A DNA stretch of 64,000 nt. Origin: Bacteroidales bacterium. Its GTDB lineage: Bacteria > Bacteroidota > Bacteroidia > Bacteroidales > Muribaculaceae. The position numbers and the translations under genes are program-made. Positions 18,531 through 26,654 of this stretch are shown one piece after another (positions within the stretch are counted from its first letter, which is position 1; every line of letters begins with the position of its first letter). The stretch covers positions 1-64,000 of the forward strand of contig DXYS01000027.1 in the NCBI GenBank assembly GCA_019415705.1, given 5' to 3'. The notes below the pieces were generated by a model, which did not search any database, was not told the DNA's origin, and was given only the letters and a program-made list of their open reading frames with translations.

Positions 18531-19394
18531 TTACTGCTCTATGCCCCAGTGAAGTTTGCCGCGCAGGGTGTCAATGAAGTTTGAGTCGTCCAATCTGAGC
18601 AGTTCGACCTCGAACGGCGCGCGCCGGAGTCTGACCTCGGTGCCGGTCTCTAAGGCGCAGCTGCGGCCGTCTAAGGTCAGACGGAAGTGAGCGCTGCGTG
18701 CCGACGGGATGATGGTCAGCTCTGATTTGTCGCTGATTATCAGCGGTCTCATCGAGAGACTGTGGGCCGCGATAGGCGATACGGCCCAGACCGGCACTTG
18801 AGGCTGTATTATAGGACCGCCTACAGACAGATTATAGGCTGTGCTGCCGGTCGGTGTTGCCACGATAAGACCGTCGGCGCGATAGTCGGCGAGCTGGCGT
18901 GAGTCGAGCAGGGTGAGGGCGTCAATCATCGACGCGCTGTCGTCTTTTGAAACAGTGACCTCGTTAAGCGCATAGGGCCAGATTTCCAAATGCGGGCTGA
19001 CGACTTCTATAAGACCGCGTCGTTCGGTTACAAAACGGCCCTCGCGCAGCATGTCGGGCAGTGAGTCGAGTCGGTCGACGGGCAATGCGGTCAGATAGCC
19101 GAGATGACCGGTGTTGACTCCGATGACAGGCAGCGAACGGCAGCCAATCCACATGGCGCAGCGCAGAAATGTGCCGTCGCCTCCGATGCTGACGGCGTAG
19201 TCGGCCGTTAAGTCTGACGAATCTGTCACGCGGCGCACGGCCCCTAAGGCCGGCAGCATGACCGCGCGTAACATTTTGTATAATTTGGGGTGCATGACCA
19301 CCTCGATGCCGGCCTCGGAGAGTCGGCGCATGAAACGTTCGATTTGAGGCAGGTGGTCTTCCTGACGTCGCGAGCCGTAAATTGCTAATTTCAT
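18531..19394 (-). CDS. nadK: NAD kinase
   Basis: NadK phosphorylates NAD to NADP. The 287-residue protein shows the diagnostic GGDGTFLR motif near residue 71, the following GVNTGHLGYL, the NEV segment (ALNEVTVSKD) and the TPTGSTAYNLSVGGPI loop that binds the nucleotide. All key residues are present and the length is normal. The ATG at 19394 is clear. It lies 32 bases after the short gene at 19427 and just before the DUF45 gene, all on the minus strand. Confidence 0.96.
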   Translation of the reverse strand: MKLAIYGSRRQEDHLPQIERFMRRLSEAGIEVVMHPKLYKMLRAVMLPALGAVRRVTDSSDLTADYAVSIGGDGTFLRCAMWIGCRSLPVIGVNTGHLGYLTALPVDRLDSLPDMLREGRFVTERRGLIEVVSPHLEIWPYALNEVTVSKDDSASMIDALTLLDSRQLADYRADGLIVATPTGSTAYNLSVGGPIIQPQVPVWAVSPIAAHSLSMRPLIISDKSELTIIPSARSAHFRLTLDGRSCALETGTEVRLRRAPFEVELLRLDDSNFIDTLRGKLHWGIEQ

Positions 19395-19426
19395 GTGCGT
19401 GTTTTTATGGTTGGAAGAGAGGGCGT

Positions 19427-19867
19427 TTATACATCAAGATAACGGAGCAACTCGTCAATGCGTTCGCGCAGACGGCTGTCATCGGCCTCGGTGTCGTCGG
19501 AGGTCTCAAAACTGATGACTTCATAGCCGTAACGCTCGAGCGAACGGCCGACGGCAGCGCCGCTGCGTCGGTTGACTCTGAGGTTGACAAGCAAATCGAA
19601 GTCTCCCGACGGGTCAGTCTGCGTGTTGAGGTTGAGCAGGTGCGCGTCACAGTCTTCGACCGCACGGGCTATGCGCGAGGCCGAATAGTCGCTGCGGCGG
19701 CAACCTATGAGCAGCCGGCTTGATCCTTCGGGAGCCGGGTAAAGCTCGTCGATTTGACAGGTTTTGAAATCTTTTGGCTCCAAATCTTTCCTAATCTTAT
19801 ATTTTCTGACTATTTTTGCAGATAAATTTGCAACCGTAAATTTACTAATATTTCTGTAACAGACCAA
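19427..19867 (-). CDS. C-terminal half of a CBS-domain-type protein, CBS domains absent
   Basis: The last ~100 residues (LLIGCRRSDYSASRIARAVE to ELLRYLDV) resemble the C-terminal ACT-like region of the CBS-domain protein commonly found between nadK and pdxJ in Bacteroidales (known from memory, not searched). The two N-terminal CBS domains of that protein are missing: upstream there is only AT-rich sequence with the pdxJ promoters. The frame has no ATG at all; possible starts are TTG at 19867 (listed here) and TTG at 19783, the second giving 118 residues. Codon use in the conserved part looks normal, so a shortened but working gene is possible; a decaying remnant is the alternative. Confidence 0.6.
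   Translation of the reverse strand: MVCYRNISKFTVANLSAKIVRKYKIRKDLEPKDFKTCQIDELYPAPEGSSRLLIGCRRSDYSASRIARAVEDCDAHLLNLNTQTDPSGDFDLLVNLRVNRRSGAAVGRSLERYGYEVISFETSDDTEADDSRLRERIDELLRYLDV
19811..19830 (+). promoter_or_regulatory. Two candidate -7 elements for pdxJ
   Basis: TATTTTTG at 19811-19818 and TAAATTTG at 19823-19830 both fit TAnnTTTG and lie about 90-100 bases before the pdxJ ATG. Neither has a clear -33 box at 19-21 bases. Confidence 0.4.
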
Positions 19868-19917
19868 GCATTAAGCATCAATTAATAATCAGCTATCATT
19901 GCCAAGTAACAACCGTA

Positions 19918-20631
19918 ATGACCAATCTGAGTGTTAATATCAATAAAATAGCTACTTTACGCAATGCCCGCGGCGGCAATAACCCTTGTGTCGAGCGTGT
20001 CGCCACTGACTGCGAGAGTTTCGGCGCCGACGGCATCACCGTTCATCCACGTCCCGACGAGCGGCATATACGCCACTCTGATGTCTTCAGGATTCGTCCG
20101 CTTCTGCACGCCGAGTTCAACATGGAGGGCTATCCTTCTGACGATTTCATAGACCTTGTGCTCAAGGCACGCCCCGAGCAGGTTACTTTGGTGCCCGACG
20201 CCCCCGATGCGCTGACATCGTCAGCCGGATGGGATGTGGAGGCTCATTTTGACTTCCTGAGCGGAGTGGTCGACAGATTCAAGGAAGCCGGCATCCGCAC
20301 GTCGATTTTCGTAGCTCCCGATGCATCGGCAATCGCCGCTGCTGCGCGCACAGGCGCTGACCGCGTCGAGTTATATACGAAGCCATACGCAGACCTTTAC
20401 CCTACAGATCCCGAATCTGCTGTCGCGCCCTACGCCGAGGCAAGCCGGGTGGCTCACAATCACGGCCTCGGTGTCAATGCCGGCCACGATCTTGACCTTA
20501 ATAACCTCGCATGGTTTAAACAGCATGTGCCGTATTTAGACGAAGTCTCGATTGGTCATGCACTCATCTGTGACGCCTTATATTTGGGCCTCGCGGAAAC
20601 AATACGCCGGTATAAGGCGGCTTTAAGATAA
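19918..20631 (+). CDS. pdxJ: Pyridoxine 5'-phosphate synthase
   Basis: PdxJ condenses 1-deoxyxylulose 5-phosphate with aminoacetone phosphate to pyridoxine 5'-phosphate, the last ring-forming step of vitamin B6 synthesis by the DXP-dependent route. The 237-residue TIM barrel begins with the typical LSVNINKIATLRNARGG and contains the phosphate and substrate sites HPRPDERHI, VTLVPD and the C-terminal GHALICDALYLGL. Length and motifs are complete. It is followed after 37 bases by the ExbB-like gene and may share a transcript with the energy-transduction genes, though there is no functional tie. Confidence 0.97.
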   Translation: MTNLSVNINKIATLRNARGGNNPCVERVATDCESFGADGITVHPRPDERHIRHSDVFRIRPLLHAEFNMEGYPSDDFIDLVLKARPEQVTLVPDAPDALTSSAGWDVEAHFDFLSGVVDRFKEAGIRTSIFVAPDASAIAAAARTGADRVELYTKPYADLYPTDPESAVAPYAEASRVAHNHGLGVNAGHDLDLNNLAWFKQHVPYLDEVSIGHALICDALYLGLAETIRRYKAALR

Positions 20632-20668
20632 AATATTCAAGCATCTCATAGATTAACAAACACTCACA

Positions 20669-21448
20669 ATGTCAATCTTACTCCAAGCACCTTTAACAAC
20701 GGCTGTCGCTGACACTCTCAGTCAGACGGCCGCTGCGGCTGTCGCTCTTGTTGAGAGCGCCGGCGCCACAGCCGACACAGTATCCTCTCTTAATCCGGCT
20801 GAAATGACGGCCGCCGCAGAGCCACAGGCGATGTCGCTCTGGGAGCTTTGTCTCGAGGGCGGATGGATTATGATTCCGCTCGCCCTGCTGGCTCTTATCA
20901 GCATCTATATTTTCATCGAGCGTGCTATAGTCATATTCAAGGCCTCTAAATTAGACGACAGCTTCATGAAGCGTATCAAAGACTATATCCACGAAGGCGA
21001 GATAGAGTCGGCGCTTAATCTCTGCCGCGGCAACGGCTCGCCGTATGCGCGTCTTATCGCCAAAGGCATCAGCCGTATCGGCCGTCCGATGAACGATGTG
21101 CTCGTCGCTATCGAGAACACCGGCAATCTTGAGGTCGCCGCTCTTAACAAAGGGCTGCCATGGCTGGCCACGACAGCGGCCGGCGCTCCCATGATTGGCT
21201 TTCTCGGTACGGTAATCGGCATGGTGCAGGCATTTTTCGCTATAGCATCACAGGGCAACGCAGCTTCAATCGGCGACTTTGCCGGAGGCATCTATACGGC
21301 TCTCGTGACAACTGTCGCCGGTCTGATTGTCGGCATTATCGCTCTCTTTGCCTACAATTACCTCGTTGCCCGCATCAATAAGGTGATGAATCTCATGGAG
21401 GCACGCACCATGGACTTCATGGACCTCCTCAACGAGCCTGCTCAATAA
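20669..21448 (+). CDS. exbB: ExbB/TolQ-type proton channel subunit
   Basis: MotA/TolQ/ExbB-family inner-membrane protein of 259 residues that, with ExbD, uses the proton gradient to power TonB or Tol functions. It has an Ala-rich N-terminal segment, a first helix around residues 68-88 (GGWIMIPLALLALISIYIF), a cytoplasmic loop, and two C-terminal helices with the family phrases GLPWLATTAAGAPMIGFLGT and GIYTALVTTVAGLIVGI. It is followed 12 bases later by the ExbD gene. ExbB and TolQ cannot be separated with certainty from sequence; the TonB-like third gene favours ExbB. Confidence 0.92.
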   Translation: MSILLQAPLTTAVADTLSQTAAAAVALVESAGATADTVSSLNPAEMTAAAEPQAMSLWELCLEGGWIMIPLALLALISIYIFIERAIVIFKASKLDDSFMKRIKDYIHEGEIESALNLCRGNGSPYARLIAKGISRIGRPMNDVLVAIENTGNLEVAALNKGLPWLATTAAGAPMIGFLGTVIGMVQAFFAIASQGNAASIGDFAGGIYTALVTTVAGLIVGIIALFAYNYLVARINKVMNLMEARTMDFMDLLNEPAQ

Positions 21449-21460
21449 ACCCTTGAAGAC

Positions 21461-21934
21461 ATGGCACTCAAACGTCAGCAAGACATGATGGCTACATTCT
21501 CGATGGCATCGATGACCGATGTTATCTTCCTGCTGCTTGTCTTCTTCCTCGTGACATCGACATTCATTTTCCCGACAGCGCTCGATATCAATCTCCCCGA
21601 AAGCGCCGAGCAGACACCGGCCAAACCGTCGACACGCGTCTTTGTCGACCCCGCCGGCAACTATTTTGTCAGCTATGCCGACTCAGAGCTGCAGCCGGTA
21701 GAGTCAGAGCATCTCGGCGAGTTTCTGACAGTCATCTCTCAGCGTGACTCTGTCGGCGGCATCGCCGTTTATGCCGATGTGGCCGTGCCTTACGGCAAAG
21801 TAGTCGAAGTGCTGAATATCGGCGCCGCCAACAATCTTAAAATGGTACTTGCCACAAAACCGTTATCCGGAGCATCGCCTGACCCTCAGACAGTTGTCGC
21901 CGCCGATAACGGTGAGGCCGGTAACGTAAAATAA
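21461..21934 (+). CDS. exbD: ExbD/TolR-type energy-transduction subunit
   Basis: ExbD/TolR-family protein of 157 residues: short cytoplasmic tail, one transmembrane helix (about residues 13-35, MTDVIFLLLVFFLVTSTF) containing the conserved Asp that carries protons, then a periplasmic domain ending with the usual V.Y..V..V...G motif (PYGKVVEVLNIGAANNLK). It is the partner of the ExbB gene 12 bases upstream and is followed almost without gap by a TonB-like gene, forming a standard three-gene energising unit for TonB-dependent uptake such as the SusC protein further on. Confidence 0.93.
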   Translation: MALKRQQDMMATFSMASMTDVIFLLLVFFLVTSTFIFPTALDINLPESAEQTPAKPSTRVFVDPAGNYFVSYADSELQPVESEHLGEFLTVISQRDSVGGIAVYADVAVPYGKVVEVLNIGAANNLKMVLATKPLSGASPDPQTVVAADNGEAGNVK

Positions 21935-21935
21935 A

Positions 21936-22751
21936 ATGATGCAACGTCCACGCATATATGCAGCCATCGGCACAGTGCTTGTCGCAGCCATAGTCATCAT
22001 ATGGATGGCGTGTGACACACTGACTGTCACTCCGCGTGACCGCGAGTGGCCTCCGCGCCACGACAGCGAGATAATGCTTGATGACGAGTATGCCGAGCTG
22101 CTTGATTTGCCGATGTCGCCTGACAGGGCTCAGACAGACCCGTCGCCGGCCTATAACGAGACGCCTGCCGACAATAACGCCGAGGCTGCCCCCGAGACCG
22201 GTATGGACGTTGTCGACCGCGGAGAGCCGGCCGAGGCTCCAAAGACCGTGTCGTCAGAGCGTCCGTCGCCTGTCAAAACCGAAAAGAAAGACAAAAAGCC
22301 CGAAAAAACGGGGCCGTCGGCTGCCGAACTCAAGAAACAACAGGAGCAGGAAGAAGCACGCCGAAAGGCTACAAATCAGACACGCAATGCGTTTCGCAAC
22401 ACCGGCCGCAACAATGCCGACAACCGCGGACGCGACGAAGGTAACGCCGGCTCTCCCAAAGGCAGCTCGTCGGTCAATGGACACGGCACAGGCAACGTGG
22501 GCGGCGGATGGTCGATGCCCCGCTACAACAGTGTGCCCAGCTCTGTTACCGGCTCCGTAGTAATGATGGTAAAGATAGACCGTAGCGGACGTGTCAAATC
22601 TGTGACTTTTCAGGGCGGAGACGCCCCGGCAGCCACAGACCGCCGTGTGCGCGAGGCTGTCGAGCGTGAGGTACGGTCACGCACATTCACCCGCTCCGAC
22701 GACAACGCTCCCGAAGAGTCAACAGCCTATATCACCTACCGCTTCAGGTAA
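21936..22751 (+). CDS. TonB-like protein
   Basis: Protein of 271 residues with one N-terminal membrane anchor (about residues 7-24), a long low-complexity periplasmic stretch first rich in Pro, Glu and Asp (to about 115), then charged Lys/Glu/Arg coil and Gly/Asn-rich linker (to about 190), and a C-terminal TonB/TolA-like domain (about 195-271) with SVVMMVKIDRSGRVKSVTF and a final YRF. It should reach across the periplasm to outer-membrane receptors. It follows exbD by one base and completes the set. The C-terminal domain is somewhat divergent, so a TolA-like role is the alternative. Confidence 0.82.
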   Translation: MMQRPRIYAAIGTVLVAAIVIIWMACDTLTVTPRDREWPPRHDSEIMLDDEYAELLDLPMSPDRAQTDPSPAYNETPADNNAEAAPETGMDVVDRGEPAEAPKTVSSERPSPVKTEKKDKKPEKTGPSAAELKKQQEQEEARRKATNQTRNAFRNTGRNNADNRGRDEGNAGSPKGSSSVNGHGTGNVGGGWSMPRYNSVPSSVTGSVVMMVKIDRSGRVKSVTFQGGDAPAATDRRVREAVEREVRSRTFTRSDDNAPEESTAYITYRFR

Positions 22752-22771
22752 GCTCACGTAACCTTATTTTA

Positions 22772-23152
22772 CTAATCGTCGTCATCGTCGTGGTGGCGGC
22801 GATTATGTTTTCTGTGTTTATACCAGTCTTTTGCGACATCGCGGCGATATTTGCGGAAATGTTTGTCGCTTTTGTGGTGATGAGAGTGTGACGGACGCAG
22901 GAACTGAGGTCCGTAGTTGTGATAGTGTATCACTTCGACGCGGCGCGGTGGCTCGTGGTGGTGACGGTGGTGATGCCCGTGGTAGTAGACCGGCACCTCA
23001 TAAAAAGTCGGATAGTTGTTGACATTGAATGAAACGCCCTCGCTCCCGAATGTAAATGAGAAGTTCGGACCGTCTGCCATAAGGGCGATGGGAGAGGTGA
23101 GGGCGGCCGATATTGTCAGTGTCAGACAGAGTCTTTGCAGTCTATGATTCAT
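22772..23152 (-). CDS. Secreted histidine-rich protein, possible metal binding
   Basis: Protein of 126 residues with a signal peptide (MNHRLQRLCLTLTISAALTS, cleavage after about residue 26). The mature part has three His clusters (HGHHHRHHH, HSHHHKSDKH and HRKHNRRHH) and ends in five Asp residues. Such clusters typically bind Zn, Ni or Cu, so a periplasmic or surface metal chaperone or buffer is possible; no known domain is recognised. A frame runs 15 codons further up, but ATG 23152 gives a proper signal peptide. It lies alone on the minus strand, converging on the TonB-like gene and divergent from dut. Confidence 0.7.
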   Translation of the reverse strand: MNHRLQRLCLTLTISAALTSPIALMADGPNFSFTFGSEGVSFNVNNYPTFYEVPVYYHGHHHRHHHEPPRRVEVIHYHNYGPQFLRPSHSHHHKSDKHFRKYRRDVAKDWYKHRKHNRRHHDDDDD

Positions 23153-23275
23153 AATCTTATCGCATTTGGTTGATGTTACGGAGCTGCTCTGTTGCATACG
23201 CTCCTGATTATTTTACAATTTCAGTCAGACAAAAGTTCATGTCGGTCATAGCCTGCCGCGCGATATAAACAATGC

Positions 23276-23306
23276 TTGCAAATCAGAGAGAACTTCACTA
23301 CTTTTG
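23276..23306 (+). promoter_or_regulatory. Promoter for dut operon
   Basis: TTG at 23276-23278, 20 bases, TACTTTTG at 23299-23306: an exact match. It lies 31 bases before the dut ATG and shows that an in-frame upstream start at 23272 is not used. Confidence 0.72.
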
Positions 23307-23337
23307 TAGTTGTTATAAACTTATCTATCCGACAGAC

Positions 23338-23784
23338 ATGGACAGCGTCAGAATCAAAATAATAAACTCCTCTTCAAATCCTCTGCCGGCCTATGGCTCG
23401 GAGCATGCCGCAGGCATGGACGTGCGCGCGTGGCTGCCCGACGGCCCGCTCAGAGTCGCCCCTATGGAGCGTGTGCTTGTCCCGACCGGCCTGAGGGTCG
23501 AATTGCCCGAGGGCTATGAGATGCAGCTCAGACCGCGCAGCGGTCTCGCCCTGCGATCAGGCATAACGTTAGCCAACAGTCCCGGCACGGTGGACGCTGA
23601 CTATCGCGGAGAAATCGGCATCATAGTCATCAATCTCTCACACGATACTTTCGAAATCAACGACGGAGACCGTATCTGTCAGATGGTCGTCACACGCTAT
23701 AGCCGTGTTGCCTGGGACTGCGCCGATGTGCTTTCTGACACGGAGCGCGGTGAAGGCGGATTCGGTCATACAGGTGTATCCTGA
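23338..23784 (+). CDS. dut: dUTP diphosphatase
   Basis: Trimeric dUTPase that hydrolyses dUTP to dUMP and pyrophosphate, keeping uracil out of DNA. All five motifs are visible in 148 residues: AAGMDVRAWL, RPRSGLALRSGIT, GTVDADYRGEIGI, NDGDRICQMVV and the C-terminal RGEGGFGHTGVS arm that closes over the active site. ATG 23338 is chosen because the longer frame begins within the promoter. It leads the run dut-TPR-DUF4292-EnvC-flippase, an order I know as common in Bacteroidales. Confidence 0.97.
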   Translation: MDSVRIKIINSSSNPLPAYGSEHAAGMDVRAWLPDGPLRVAPMERVLVPTGLRVELPEGYEMQLRPRSGLALRSGITLANSPGTVDADYRGEIGIIVINLSHDTFEINDGDRICQMVVTRYSRVAWDCADVLSDTERGEGGFGHTGVS

Positions 23785-23800
23785 TAAAAGTCATGCCACA

Positions 23801-25723
23801 ATGAAACACTCGTCGCTATATTTGCTGTTGCTTTTGATTGTCGCCGCTTTTGCCGGTGCAGGATCAATGCGCTCGGAGCGACGGGGATGGGACCGCGTGG
23901 CTGCCGACCGCAAAGCCGCTTATCTCTACCTGCAGAGTCTTGATGCATTTATCAATGAGAACTACGGCCTCTACGGAGAGTTGCTTACGCGCGCTTATCG
24001 CATAGACCCGTCAGATCCCGAGCTGCGTTCGCGCTACGGCGAGTGGCTGCTGCTGACGCGTGCCGATGACTCGGCCATGGTTGACCGAGGGTTTGAAATG
24101 ATGCTCGAAAGCTACAGCCGGCGCCCGGAGGATTATTATGAGGCTGTTCAGCTGATCAATCTGACTAATAATTTCCGGCGGTTTGACGATCAGTCGCGTG
24201 TTGTCGAGCTGATGCACAAGGCTTATCCTGACCGTAACGAGGTGACGCTGCAGCTTGCCAAGAATTATGTGTTCCGTGCCATGCGTGGTGACACGGCGGC
24301 TTCACGTCGCGCTATCGCGATGTTTGACAGTCTTGAGACAGCCTTGGGTAAATCATCTCAGATAAGTGCGTTCAAGATACAGACATGGCTTGCCAAGGGT
24401 GATACAGCCTCTGTGATTGAAGAGCTGAACAGCCTCGCCGCATCATCGCCGGCCGACCCTATGACGGCCATAGATGTCAGCCGTTTTTACAATGCCATCA
24501 ACCGGCCGGACTCGACTGCGGCATACCTTGACCGCGCATGCCGGCTTGACTCTACAAACGGCATGGCGATACTTCTCAGGGCAAATTTCTATAAAGAGCG
24601 CGGCGACAGTGCCACGTTCGAGCGTGAAGTAATAAAAGCAATCCGTTCTACAGACCTTGACGTCGAGACCAAGCTGCAGCTTATGGGCTCGACGGTGATG
24701 AATCTGCCGGATGACAGCATCACACGCAGCCGCACGAACGAGCTTTTTGAAACACTGCTGGATGTAAATCCCGGTGAATATGAGATACATCAGCTCTATG
24801 GCTACTGGTTGGCAAAGAACGCCGATTATGCCCGGGCAGCCGAGCAGGCCGGTTATGCGATAGCTCTTGACGGGCGTCATCCCGGAGACTGGCAGACTAT
24901 GGCACGCATGCAAATTAGCGCCGGAGATACGATTGGCGCCGAACAGACCATGTCGCGCGCAGCAGTCCGTTTTGCCGATGATTTGGAGACACGCCGTCTG
25001 CATGCGGTCATAATCTCGATTCTCGGCAAACCGGCCGAGGCCGCAGCCTCGCTCGAGGGTTTTGATGTCTCAAAGATTGAGACGCCTGATGAACGCTCGC
25101 AGTTTGAATCGTTGCGCGGTGACCTGTTCTATCAGGCCGGTAAGGCTGACAGCGCGTTTGAGGCTTATCGTAAGGCGATTGACTACAATCCGTTGAATTA
25201 TATGGCGCTCAACAATATAGCGTATTATTACGCCGAAGCCGATACATTGCTTGGCGAGGCAGAGAAATATGCGGCGCGCGCCGTAGGCCATGAGTCTGAT
25301 AATCCTACGTTTATTGATACTTACGCGTGGGTCTTCTTCAAAAAGAAAAATTATGGCGACGCCAAGACACAGATTGACCGGGCGATAGACTGCCTTAACT
25401 TTAAGAATGAGGCGGAAGAGATTGACGCGCAGCTTGCTGCCGGCGACACGGTCACTTCAGACACGGTGACGGTAGACAACATCGAGATAGCCGTCCCCGA
25501 AAACGTTACCGGCGACGCCGAGGTTGTAGAGGAGGTCGTCGAAGAGACAGAGACCGGTAATTCTGATATCTACGAGCACGCCGGCGATATCTATTTTATG
25601 TATGGCGACACGATTTCAGCCGTCAACTTTTGGCAGAAAGCCCTCGGTTTTGACGATATCGAGGCTGACGCGCGCCGCAGACTCGAAAACAAAATCAAGC
25701 ACCGGCGCATAACCGGCGATTAA
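23801..25723 (+). CDS. Tetratricopeptide-repeat protein, secreted or anchored
   Basis: TPR protein of 640 residues with an N-terminal signal or anchor (about residues 4-22, LYLLLLLIVAAFAGAGS). TPR-like helical pairs run along the whole length; the clearest is near residues 440-540 (AGKADSAFEAYRKAIDYNPLNYMALNNIAYYYAEA), and an acidic Glu/Val-rich stretch lies near 570-600. It probably acts as a periplasmic scaffold, perhaps in envelope or lipoprotein assembly, given the conserved neighbours. A frame starting inside dut is longer, but ATG 23801, 16 bases after dut, gives the signal sequence. Confidence 0.85.
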   Translation: MKHSSLYLLLLLIVAAFAGAGSMRSERRGWDRVAADRKAAYLYLQSLDAFINENYGLYGELLTRAYRIDPSDPELRSRYGEWLLLTRADDSAMVDRGFEMMLESYSRRPEDYYEAVQLINLTNNFRRFDDQSRVVELMHKAYPDRNEVTLQLAKNYVFRAMRGDTAASRRAIAMFDSLETALGKSSQISAFKIQTWLAKGDTASVIEELNSLAASSPADPMTAIDVSRFYNAINRPDSTAAYLDRACRLDSTNGMAILLRANFYKERGDSATFEREVIKAIRSTDLDVETKLQLMGSTVMNLPDDSITRSRTNELFETLLDVNPGEYEIHQLYGYWLAKNADYARAAEQAGYAIALDGRHPGDWQTMARMQISAGDTIGAEQTMSRAAVRFADDLETRRLHAVIISILGKPAEAAASLEGFDVSKIETPDERSQFESLRGDLFYQAGKADSAFEAYRKAIDYNPLNYMALNNIAYYYAEADTLLGEAEKYAARAVGHESDNPTFIDTYAWVFFKKKNYGDAKTQIDRAIDCLNFKNEAEEIDAQLAAGDTVTSDTVTVDNIEIAVPENVTGDAEVVEEVVEETETGNSDIYEHAGDIYFMYGDTISAVNFWQKALGFDDIEADARRRLENKIKHRRITGD

Positions 25724-25742
25724 CACAATCCATAATTCGACA

Positions 25743-26636
25743 ATGACATTCCCCCGATCCTTATCACTCATATCTCTTGCGGCAGCTGCCGCGCTCGTCC
25801 TGCTTCTCGGCTCATGCCGCGGAGCCAAAGGCACAGTTGATACATCCGTTCCCGCCACAGTCGGCTCAGACGAGCCGGCATATATCAACAAGCCGTCAGA
25901 CGTCTCGCCTGACATGCTTTTCGATGCCATGTGCGGCTCATACGGGCAGTGGACCGATTTTTCGGCTCCCGTAAAAATAACGCTGCGTCAGCCGCGCAGC
26001 CTTAATGTGTCGGGTCGTCTTACGATGGTGCGCGACCGCGAGATACAGATTTCACTTCGTGTCTTCGGCATGGAAGTCGGAGGCCTTTACGCCGATACTG
26101 ACAGCATCTATGTGTTTGAGAAACTCAACCGCTCGATGATGGCTGCCTCTATGGCGCGTCTGACCGAGGCGACGGGGCTCACGCTCGGTGACTTGCAGGA
26201 ACTGCTGCTCGGACGCTGCTGCTATCCGGGCCGTGGAACGCTCGACGCCTCGGCGTCAAAACTGTTCAATATCAGCGCCGATCCTGACGGCATCTATATT
26301 ATAGAGCCTCGTCAGAAACGCGCCGGAGGCGACTGGGCCTATAGCGCCGTTGTCGTTGACGGCATACGTCCCGAGATGGTGCTTGGCGCTGTCGCCGTTA
26401 CCGTCGGACAGGCAGAGGGTACATGCAGCTACGCCTCTCCGTTACTGACCGCAGCAGGCCCCGCATCGCCCAAGGCAGAGATGCTTGCCTCGCTGAGCGG
26501 CAAGAAACTTGAGGCTTCGATGGATATAAATTTGCTCAAAGCCGATTGGAACAGCGGGCGCACCCCATCGGGCCGCATCCCTCAGGGCTACGACCGCATA
26601 TCGCTCGAAGCCCTCACCAAAATGCTTAAAAGATAA
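25743..26636 (+). CDS. DUF4292 lipoprotein
   Basis: Lipoprotein of 297 residues: the signal peptide ends in lipobox LLGSC (Cys25). The mature protein matches the DUF4292 type, a Bacteroidetes family with a LolA/LolB-like fold expected from its long beta-strand pattern, suggesting outer-membrane lipoprotein or lipid handling; that role is inference. It sits 19 bases after the TPR gene and 18 before the EnvC-like gene, in the usual order. Confidence 0.8.
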   Translation: MTFPRSLSLISLAAAAALVLLLGSCRGAKGTVDTSVPATVGSDEPAYINKPSDVSPDMLFDAMCGSYGQWTDFSAPVKITLRQPRSLNVSGRLTMVRDREIQISLRVFGMEVGGLYADTDSIYVFEKLNRSMMAASMARLTEATGLTLGDLQELLLGRCCYPGRGTLDASASKLFNISADPDGIYIIEPRQKRAGGDWAYSAVVVDGIRPEMVLGAVAVTVGQAEGTCSYASPLLTAAGPASPKAEMLASLSGKKLEASMDINLLKADWNSGRTPSGRIPQGYDRISLEALTKMLKR

Positions 26637-26654
26637 CATCCGCCGTTAGCCGTC

